DNA of 50,748 nt from Gp7-AA10 sp035636095 (GTDB lineage Bacteria; Acidobacteriota; Thermoanaerobaculia; Gp7-AA8). Below are positions 42,781 through 48,406 of this stretch, piece after piece; within the stretch, counting starts at the first letter, position 1; every line of letters begins with the position of its first letter. The position numbers and the translations under genes are program-made. Location: positions 1 through 50,748 of the forward strand of contig DASPZU010000083.1 in assembly GCA_035636095.1 (NCBI GenBank), given 5' to 3'. The notes under the pieces were generated by a model, which was given only the letters and a program-made list of their open reading frames with translations, was not told where the DNA came from and made no database searches.

Positions 42781-43263
42781 CTGTACTCACTGCTCACGGT
42801 CCTGGTTCTCTCGACCGCTTCTTCCGGGGCGGGCTTCCTTTCCGACCGAGCGGTTCGCGTTTTCTTCGCCGAGATTCTTGCCAAGGGAGGCTTTGGCATG
42901 CGGGAGTCCGAGACGGCCGCCTTCATCGTTGCAGAGGAAGGCGGCCACTTTCGGTGCGTCGCGTGGCCGTTCTATGGCGGCCGCCGCGTCCAACATTTCC
43001 CGGGGAGAATCCCCGAGGGCACGGTGGGGATCGTGCACACGCATCCTAACCACTTGCCATTCCCGTCACAGCATGACAGCACGACCGCCATACGGCTCGG
43101 GCTTCCGATCATCGTCCTGACGACGTACAACATCGTCGTCGCTACTGCCGAAGGTCAGACGATTCCGGTGGTCAGAGGTGAATCGTGGTCGCGCTTCAAC
43201 GGCCTCGCATCCAGTCAATGCAGAGTGCCAGGTTCGCTCGCATCTCGCTGGGCGGCAGATTGA
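42781..43263 (+). CDS. JAB/MPN (JAMM) domain metallopeptidase-like protein, CTG start likely
   Basis: Predicted zinc isopeptidase-like protein. The JAMM motif His-x-His-x7-Ser-x2-Asp is intact in HTHPNHLPFPSQHD, with candidate Glu residues upstream (VAEEGG). Translation can begin at CTG 42781, with AAAGGAGG six bases upstream; this adds a hydrophobic signal-like segment and a helix usually belonging to the fold (160 residues). It can also begin at ATG 42898, which has its own AAGGGAGG seven bases upstream (121 residues). The longer form would be exported or anchored. The final 68 bases overlap the opposing MBL gene. Partner and substrate are unknown. Confidence 0.72.
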   Translation: MYSLLTVLVLSTASSGAGFLSDRAVRVFFAEILAKGGFGMRESETAAFIVAEEGGHFRCVAWPFYGGRRVQHFPGRIPEGTVGIVHTHPNHLPFPSQHDSTTAIRLGLPIIVLTTYNIVVATAEGQTIPVVRGESWSRFNGLASSQCRVPGSLASRWAAD

Positions 43264-44059
43264 CCGGCCGGCCGTGGCCGGGAAGGACCCATTCGAATCG
43301 ATAGTCGAGCAGCCGCTCCATCGACTTGATCTGCTCGCTCCACGAATACCAGCACGCGTTGCGAAATGCGATCAGCATTGCCTGGTCGGGATCCCAGGCC
43401 AGGTGGTCGCCGGTGAAGAGGAACTTGTCGCGGTAGAGAAAAACGGAGTGACCCTTTGTGTGACCGGGCGTGGGAATCATGACGATTTCGTCATCGACGC
43501 GAACCGGATCGAGTCCCGATGGCTGCCGCTCGACGGAGGCCGTGCGAGTGCGAACGTCGTCGCGATGCAGGACGCGCTCACATCCAAAGCGCTCGTGAAA
43601 TTTCTGATGATCCGCGACGTCGTCCTGATGCGTGAGCAGCATGCGACGCACTCCGCCTAACGCGTCGATGTTCCTGACCAGCGGATTTGCGTAGCGGGGC
43701 GAGTCGACCATGGTCTTCACGTCGCGCACGTAATAGCTGATCGCGCCGAATGACGACTCCGACGTGTAGCCACAGCGGTAGACATCTTCGGTGATCGGTT
43801 CGGGAAGGCTGGCCACCGCCGGTCGCATGTCGCGCTTGGCAAGATCGCCGATCGAAGCGGTCGGACAGGAAATGAGTGCCCGTTGCGCCGCCAGAAGCTC
43901 CGCTGCATTCCCGGGCTGATGAAAAACAGCCGATTGATCGCCGATGTCGTGAAAGACCGCCGGCGCGATCAGGCGACAGGCGTCGCAGTCGATGCAGGTG
44001 GAATCGACGAAGAAATCGCCCGCGACGTTTTCTGCGATTCTGAGAGCAGCCCGCGCCAT
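43196..44059 (-). CDS. Metallo-beta-lactamase-fold protein with N-terminal 4Fe-4S ferredoxin domain
   Basis: The 287-residue product starts with a single-cluster ferredoxin module (CIDCDACRLIAP about 22-33 plus a later Cys in ALISCPTAS), followed by an MBL-fold hydrolase domain. The metal motif is a variant, THQDDVADH (about 147-155), instead of HxHxDH. PGHTKGHS and TGDHL provide later ligands, and LPGHGRP the last His. The Fe-S module could supply electrons or sense redox state. Start ATG 44059 has a heptamer repeat directly upstream. It is divergent from ffh with 60 bases between starts and overlaps the JAMM gene by 68 bases at its 3' end. Confidence 0.85.
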   Translation of the reverse strand: MARAALRIAENVAGDFFVDSTCIDCDACRLIAPAVFHDIGDQSAVFHQPGNAAELLAAQRALISCPTASIGDLAKRDMRPAVASLPEPITEDVYRCGYTSESSFGAISYYVRDVKTMVDSPRYANPLVRNIDALGGVRRMLLTHQDDVADHQKFHERFGCERVLHRDDVRTRTASVERQPSGLDPVRVDDEIVMIPTPGHTKGHSVFLYRDKFLFTGDHLAWDPDQAMLIAFRNACWYSWSEQIKSMERLLDYRFEWVLPGHGRPVNLPPSEMRANLALCIDWMRGR

Positions 44060-44062
44060 GTG

Positions 44063-44090
44063 GAACCGAGAACTGAGAACCGGGAACTAA
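44063..44090. repeat. Four heptamer repeats between MBL gene and ffh
   Basis: Units GAACCGA (44063), GAACTGA (44070), GAACCGG (44077) and GAACTAA (44084) run without gaps. The array starts three bases from the MBL start codon. On the minus strand the units read TCGGTTC-like, close in composition to the GTTGTCG units at 12607. Only one orientation is present here. Confidence 0.85.
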
Positions 44091-44119
44091 TCTGCGATAT
44101 TTTCGCTTTAGGTCAAACG

Positions 44120-45460
44120 ATGTTCGACAACCTGCAGGAAAAAATGGACCGGGTCTTCAAGACCCTGCGCGGCGAGGCCTCGCTCAACGAGTGGCACATC
44201 GACAACGCGCTGAAGGAGATCCGCGTCGCGCTGCTCGAAGCCGATGTCCATTTCAAGGTCGTCAAGGAGTTCACCAATCGCGTCCGCGAGAAAGCGGTCG
44301 GCGAAAATGTCTTGACCGCTTTTTCAACGGCACAGCAGGTCACCAAGATCGTCCGCGACGAGCTGCAGCAACTGCTGGGCGGCTCCCAGGTCGGGCTGGC
44401 GCTGGTTGGCAGTCCGGCGGTCGTGATGATGGCCGGCCTGCAAGGCTCGGGCAAGACCACCACCTCGGGCAAGCTCGCGCTGCATCTGAAAAATCGCGGC
44501 CGCCGTCCGCTGCTCGTCCCCTGCGACGTTTACCGTCCCGCGGCAATCGATCAGCTCCACATCGTCGCCACCAACGTCAAGGTGCCTTTCTTCGAAATCG
44601 GCGACAACCGCGACCCGATCGACATCGCCAGGAGGGCGGCGCAGGAAGCCAAGACACTTCTCTACGACACCGTCATTCTCGACACGGCCGGCCGCCTGCA
44701 CATCGACGATGCGTTGATGCTGGAGCTCGAAGCGATCAAAGCCGAGACGCGGCCCAGCGAAATTCTCTTCGTCGCCGACGCGATGACAGGCCAGGACGCC
44801 GTGAAGTCCGCCAAAGAATTCGACGATCGCCTGGGCGTCACCGGCATCGTGCTGACCAAGCTCGACGGCGATGCCCGCGGCGGCGCCGCCCTGTCCATCA
44901 AATCGGTCGTCAACCGGCCCATCAAACTGGTCGGCACCGGCGAAAAGTACGAGGACCTCGACGTCTTCCATCCCGACCGCATGGCCCACCGCATCCTCGG
45001 CATGGGCGACGTGCTGACTCTGATCGAGAAGGTCGAATCGGAAGTCGACCGCAAAGAGGCGGAGAAGCTCGCGCATCGCGTCGCGAAAGACAAATTCACG
45101 CTCGAGGATCTGCGGTCGCAATTGCAGCAGGTCAAAAAGATGGGGCCGCTATCGCAAATCGTCGGCATGCTGCCAGGCGGCGCGAAAATCAGCGAGGATC
45201 AGATCGATGAGAAGGCGATCGTGCGGATGCAGGCAATCCTCGATTCGATGACCCGCAAGGAGCGCGAATACCCGCAGGTCATCAACGGCGCCCGCAAAAA
45301 ACGGATCGCGAAGGGCTCAGGGACGACGGTTCAGGAGATCAACCGTCTGCTCAAGCAGTATCTGGCCATGAAGAAGATGATGCGGACCTTCTCGAAGGGT
45401 TTTGGCGCCAGGCGTTTCGGGAAGATGATGAAGGGGCTTCCCCCCGAATTCCTGCAATGA
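44120..45460 (+). CDS. ffh: Signal recognition particle protein Ffh
   Basis: SRP GTPase that binds signal sequences of nascent membrane and secreted proteins and 4.5S RNA. The 446 residues contain the N domain (about 1-90), the G domain with GLQGSGKTT (106-114), DTAGRLHID and TKLDGDARGG, and the Met-rich M domain with KKMGPLSQIVGMLPGG and the RNA-binding GSGTTVQEINRLLKQY. ATG 44120 begins the conserved sequence; the frame continues upstream, but that part is antisense to the MBL gene. It leads the cluster to rpsP, as in many bacteria, though here 99 bases with a repeat separate the two. Confidence 0.97.
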   Translation: MFDNLQEKMDRVFKTLRGEASLNEWHIDNALKEIRVALLEADVHFKVVKEFTNRVREKAVGENVLTAFSTAQQVTKIVRDELQQLLGGSQVGLALVGSPAVVMMAGLQGSGKTTTSGKLALHLKNRGRRPLLVPCDVYRPAAIDQLHIVATNVKVPFFEIGDNRDPIDIARRAAQEAKTLLYDTVILDTAGRLHIDDALMLELEAIKAETRPSEILFVADAMTGQDAVKSAKEFDDRLGVTGIVLTKLDGDARGGAALSIKSVVNRPIKLVGTGEKYEDLDVFHPDRMAHRILGMGDVLTLIEKVESEVDRKEAEKLAHRVAKDKFTLEDLRSQLQQVKKMGPLSQIVGMLPGGAKISEDQIDEKAIVRMQAILDSMTRKEREYPQVINGARKKRIAKGSGTTVQEINRLLKQYLAMKKMMRTFSKGFGARRFGKMMKGLPPEFLQ

Positions 45461-45514
45461 TTCACCACAGAGCTCACAGAGAGCACAGAGACGGTGATAA
45501 TCGGAATTCCTGCA
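45446..45514. repeat. 11-bp direct repeats flanking a 9-bp-period CACAGAG array
   Basis: GAATTCCTGCA occurs at 45446-45456 (last codons of ffh) and again at 45504-45514. Between them CACAGAG occurs at 45466, 45475 and 45484, spaced exactly 9 bases. A TCACC/GGTGA pair encloses the array. The rest of the gap to rpsP (to 45559) holds no gene. Confidence 0.8.
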
Positions 45515-45559
45515 GTAGGGTCAGCCGTTTCGCGGTAGTCTAGAAAGAGGAGTGTTGGA

Positions 45560-45793
45560 ATGCTGAAGATTCGTTTACGCCGAGGAGGAATGACGCACGC
45601 CCCGTTTTACCGGGTGGTGGTCTCCGACTCGCAGCGGACCCCCCGGGCCTCGGTTGTCGAACAGATCGGCCATTACGACCCGAAAAAGAAGCCGGCCGAT
45701 GTCAAGATCGACCGCGAACGCGTCGATTACTGGGTGAGCAAGGGCGCGCAGCTCTCGCCCACCGTGAAGTCCCTTCTCAAGAAACTGAAGTGA
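45560..45793 (+). CDS. rpsP: 30S ribosomal protein S16
   Basis: Small-subunit ribosomal protein of 77 residues. KIRLRRGGMTHAPFYRVVVSDSQRTPRA, split across residues 3-30, and the IGHYDPKKKP motif are diagnostic. AAAGAGGAG lies upstream of the ATG as a strong ribosome-binding site. Its stop overlaps the GTG of khpA (GTGA). Gene order S16-KhpA-RimM-TrmD-L19 is the common bacterial arrangement. A clear sigma-70 promoter is not visible in the 99-base gap; TAGTCT at 45536 is the best -10 but lacks a matching -35. Confidence 0.97.
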   Translation: MLKIRLRRGGMTHAPFYRVVVSDSQRTPRASVVEQIGHYDPKKKPADVKIDRERVDYWVSKGAQLSPTVKSLLKKLK

Positions 45794-46020
45794 AAGAGCT
45801 GGTCGAGTTCGTCGCCAAATCGCTCGTCGACAATGCCGACTCCGTGAGAGTCCGCACGCACGACCGCGATCAGGCGACGATCATTGAGCTGGAGGTCGCC
45901 CCTCCCGACCTCGGCAAAGTCATCGGCCGTCAGGGCCGCACCGCCCGCGCCATTCGAACGCTCCTGACGGCGGCCGGACAGAAGACGCGGCGCCGTTACA
46001 TCCTCGATATTCTTGACTAG
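45790..46020 (+). CDS. khpA: KH-domain RNA-binding protein KhpA
   Basis: Small RNA-binding protein of 76 residues that works, with KhpB where present, in RNA regulation and translation. The single KH domain shows LGKVIGRQGRTARAIR with the GxxG loop intact. GTG 45790 overlaps the rpsP stop, and the 3' end overlaps the TTG of rimM by eight bases. The position between rpsP and rimM is the usual one for this gene. Confidence 0.93.
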   Translation: MKELVEFVAKSLVDNADSVRVRTHDRDQATIIELEVAPPDLGKVIGRQGRTARAIRTLLTAAGQKTRRRYILDILD

Positions 46021-46531
46021 CCGCATCGCCGTCGGCGTCATTCGAAAAGCGCACGGAGTTCGCGGCGAAGCAAATGTGGAGCCGTGGACCGATGCGTTCG
46101 AGCGCTTCGAAGAGCTGTCGAATGTCATCCTGGTTTCGCCGGATGAATCGCAGACGCGCAAGGCGAGAATCGCGTCGGCCCGCGAACATCGCGATCGCGT
46201 GCTGCTCAAGTTCGCGGAGTTCAATACGCCCGAAGAAATCGAGCTCCTCCGCCAATGGACGATCGAGATACCGGAACAGCAAGCACGCGCTCTCAATCGA
46301 AATGAGTTTTTCCTGCACGATCTCATCGGCCTCCACCTCGTCGACGCGAACGGTCGCGATCGCGGTGAGACGATCGATGCCTACGAAGGCGGCGGCGGAG
46401 TGCTGCTGAACGTGCGACGCTCAGACGGCAAGACTTACGAGGTGCCATTCGCGGAATCGATCTGCACCGAAATCGATCTGCCCGGCAGGAAAATCGTGGT
46501 GGATTTGCCCGAGGGCATCGATGAGGATTGA
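46013..46531 (+). CDS. rimM: Ribosome maturation factor RimM
   Basis: Binds S19 and helps 30S subunit maturation. The 172-residue product begins with the typical VGVIRKAHGVRGEANVEPWTD and has the C-terminal PRC-barrel segment (DLIGLHLVDANG, VPFAESICTEID). Start is TTG 46013, inside the last codons of khpA; no closer start fits the conserved N-terminus. Its TGA lies eleven bases inside trmD, so the two are translated together. Confidence 0.93.
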   Translation: MTSRIAVGVIRKAHGVRGEANVEPWTDAFERFEELSNVILVSPDESQTRKARIASAREHRDRVLLKFAEFNTPEEIELLRQWTIEIPEQQARALNRNEFFLHDLIGLHLVDANGRDRGETIDAYEGGGGVLLNVRRSDGKTYEVPFAESICTEIDLPGRKIVVDLPEGIDED

Positions 46532-47294
46532 CTTCGTCACGATCTTCCCGCGCATGTTCGATCCGCTGCTCTCCGAGGGCGTCGTCGCGCGGGGAATCAA
46601 GCAGGGGCTGATCGACGCGCGTGTGTGGGACCTTCGCGAATTTGCCACCGACAAACACCGCTCGACCGACGATGAAGCTTACGGCGGGGGGCCTGGGATG
46701 GTGATGCTTGCTGAACCAGTGTTGCGTTGCGTGGATCAGATCAGGGATGAGGGCGGAGGGATGAGTGATGAACGCCTCAGCCCTCAGCCCTCATCCCTCA
46801 GCCCTAAGATCATCATGACCTCACCAGCGGGACGCCGATTCGATCAACGCGTTGCCCACGAGCTGCGCGAGAACAACTGGCTCGTCTTTCTCTGCGGCCG
46901 ATATGAAGGCTTTGACGAGCGCCTCCGCGAGATCCTGCATCCGGAGGAGCTCTCCATTGGCGATTTCGTCGTCTCGGGCGGCGAGCTGCCCGGCATGCTG
47001 ATGGCGGACGCGATCAGCCGTCTCGTGGAAGGCGTCGTCGGAAATGCCGATTCGGTGGTCGCCGACTCGTTTTACGAGGGCCTGCTCGACTATCCGCATT
47101 ACACGCGTCCGGAGGAAATCCGTGGCCGCCGAGTACCCGATGTTTTGCTCTCCGGGCATCACGAGAACATTCGGAAGTGGCGAAAGGAGCAGTCGCTCCG
47201 TGAAACGGTTCAAAAGCGGCCTGATCTGCTGAAAACGGCCGAATTGGACGACGAAGCTAAGGAGATCCTGCGGCGCATCGAGAATGAATCGTAG
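46521..47294 (+). CDS. trmD: tRNA (guanine-N1)-methyltransferase TrmD with repeat-derived insert
   Basis: Methylates G37 of tRNAs using AdoMet; essential in most bacteria. The 257-residue protein has the N-terminal DFVTIFPRMFDPLL, the knot region FLCGRYEGFDER and SIGDFVVSGGELP, and the C-terminal YTRPEE. Residues about 74-96 (IRDEGGGMSDERLSPQPSSLSPK) are longer than in E. coli TrmD by roughly 13 residues and are encoded by the ten-unit heptamer array at 46740-46809. The insert precedes the AdoMet-side strand (IIMTSPAGR), in a surface connection rather than in the catalytic knot, so activity is probably retained. Confidence 0.95.
   Translation: MRIDFVTIFPRMFDPLLSEGVVARGIKQGLIDARVWDLREFATDKHRSTDDEAYGGGPGMVMLAEPVLRCVDQIRDEGGGMSDERLSPQPSSLSPKIIMTSPAGRRFDQRVAHELRENNWLVFLCGRYEGFDERLREILHPEELSIGDFVVSGGELPGMLMADAISRLVEGVVGNADSVVADSFYEGLLDYPHYTRPEEIRGRRVPDVLLSGHHENIRKWRKEQSLRETVQKRPDLLKTAELDDEAKEILRRIENES
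46740..46809. repeat. Ten gapless heptamers in two inverted halves inside trmD
   Basis: Five units in one direction, ATCAGGG, ATGAGGG, CGGAGGG, ATGAGTG, ATGAACG (46740-46774), are followed without gap by five in the other: CCTCAGC, CCTCAGC, CCTCATC, CCTCAGC, CCTAAGA (46775-46809). The halves can pair into a hairpin with few mismatches. The array is read through in the trmD frame without a stop. Confidence 0.92.
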
Positions 47295-47327
47295 CGCCGG
47301 GTGGTTCTACGGGCGCGCGAACCAAGG

Positions 47328-47361
47328 TAAAATATAGGTGCTCGCTGTCGAACCGACGAGG
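47328..47361 (+). promoter_or_regulatory. Possible internal promoter and ribosome-binding site of rplS
   Basis: TAAAAT (47328-47333) in the 73-base gap after trmD could be a -10 for separate transcription of rplS. GAGG (47358-47361) lies six bases before the ATG as ribosome-binding site. No good -35 is visible. Confidence 0.4.
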
Positions 47362-47367
47362 TACAAC

Positions 47368-47718
47368 ATGCCTGAAATCATGAAATTAGTCGAGTCGCGG
47401 GAGGCTCGCACAGACATCCCGAACTTCGAGCCCGGCGACACCGTCAGGGTGCATGTGAAGGTCAAGGAAGGCGACAAAGAGCGCATCCAGATCTTCCAGG
47501 GCATCGTCATCTCGCGCAAGGGAGGCGGAACCCGTCAGATGTTCACGGTCCGCAAAGTCTCGGGAGGGGTGGGCGTGGAGAGAATGTTCCCTCTCTATTC
47601 ACCGTCGATCGATCGTATCGAGGTTGAACGCCATGGCCGGGTCCGTCGCGCAAAGCTCTACTACCTCCGGGATCTCCGCGGAAAAGCCGCTCGCATCGAA
47701 GAAAAGCGGGAAGCCTAA
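47368..47718 (+). CDS. rplS: 50S ribosomal protein L19
   Basis: Large-subunit ribosomal protein of 116 residues at the 30S-50S interface. The conserved FEPGDTVRVHVKVKEGDKERIQIFQGIVI, split over residues 22-52, and VERMFPLYSPSIDRIEV are diagnostic. ATG 47368 has GAGG at correct spacing; a longer in-frame start at 47338 has none. The frame ends with RIEEKREA. Its last 86 bases are overlapped by the possible early start of rnhB. Confidence 0.97.
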   Translation: MPEIMKLVESREARTDIPNFEPGDTVRVHVKVKEGDKERIQIFQGIVISRKGGGTRQMFTVRKVSGGVGVERMFPLYSPSIDRIEVERHGRVRRAKLYYLRDLRGKAARIEEKREA

Positions 47719-48406
47719 GAAGCGGAACGTCTACGACAAACTCTTCGCGGAGTTGGCGCGCATCGCCGAGATGTCGGTGATCGAGCGGCGGCTCCGCGAT
47801 TTTGGTTTTCGCGCGATCGCGGGCACCGATGAAGTCGGACGCGGTTGCCTGGCCGGGCCGGTGGTGGCGGCCTGCGTCATTCTCGACCTCGAGCCCACCC
47901 TGCTGGGCGTCAACGACTCCAAAATGCTCGATGGCATCGATCGCCTGGCCGTCTGCCGTCACATCGTCGCGCGTGCCCGCGCCGTTTCGGTCGGCGTTGT
48001 CGAGCCCCACACCATCGACTCGATCAATATCCTGCGCGCCAGCAAGCTCGCCATGGCCGAAGCGGTCGAGCAGATGCCGGTGCGTCCCGACATCCTGCTG
48101 CTGGACGCCGTGATGCTCGAGTCATTGGAGATGCCGCAGATCCCCCTGATCGAGGGAGACAAGCGCAGCGTCTCGATCGCGGCCGCCTCGGTAGTCGCGA
48201 AGGTCTATCGCGATTTGCTGATGGAGTCGTATCATGACCGTTACCCCCTTTATGATTTTCGCCACAACCGGGGGTATGCGACGGAAGGCCATCAGGCCGC
48301 ATTGAGGGTTCATGGCCCGAGTCCAATTCACAGGAAATCATTCGAAGGGGTAGAAGAATCGATGCTACTGTTCGGGCGGGATCAGGATGGCGATCAAGCG
48401 CGATAA
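47633..48406 (+). CDS. rnhB: Ribonuclease HII
   Basis: Removes ribonucleotides from RNA-DNA hybrids. The four catalytic acids can be assigned, counting from ATG 47633: Asp66 and Glu67 (GTDEVGRG), Asp158 (LLLDAVML) and Asp194 (AKVYRD). HNRGYATEGHQAAL is the conserved C-terminal segment. From 47633 the product is 257 residues, with a Lys/Ser-rich N-terminal extension of about 48 residues that overlaps rplS by 86 bases. ATG 47771 would give a core enzyme of 211 residues without overlap. The coding character between 47719 and 47770 (basic, helical) leaves the start open. The cluster position after rplS is typical. Confidence 0.9.
   Translation: MAGSVAQSSTTSGISAEKPLASKKSGKPKKRNVYDKLFAELARIAEMSVIERRLRDFGFRAIAGTDEVGRGCLAGPVVAACVILDLEPTLLGVNDSKMLDGIDRLAVCRHIVARARAVSVGVVEPHTIDSINILRASKLAMAEAVEQMPVRPDILLLDAVMLESLEMPQIPLIEGDKRSVSIAAASVVAKVYRDLLMESYHDRYPLYDFRHNRGYATEGHQAALRVHGPSPIHRKSFEGVEESMLLFGRDQDGDQAR

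Noticed and set aside
43883..44119. N-terminal extension of ffh by 79 codons
   Set aside because: Overlaps the divergent MBL gene in antisense; Ffh conserved sequence begins at 44120.
45496..45501. GATAAT as the rpsP -10 box
   Set aside because: No matching -35 at 16-18 bases and it lies inside the repeat-bracketed segment; not strong enough to list.
12607..46809. Heptamer arrays as CRISPR or iteron origins
   Set aside because: Units are 7 bases with no spacers, differ between loci, and no cas or replication-initiation gene is present.
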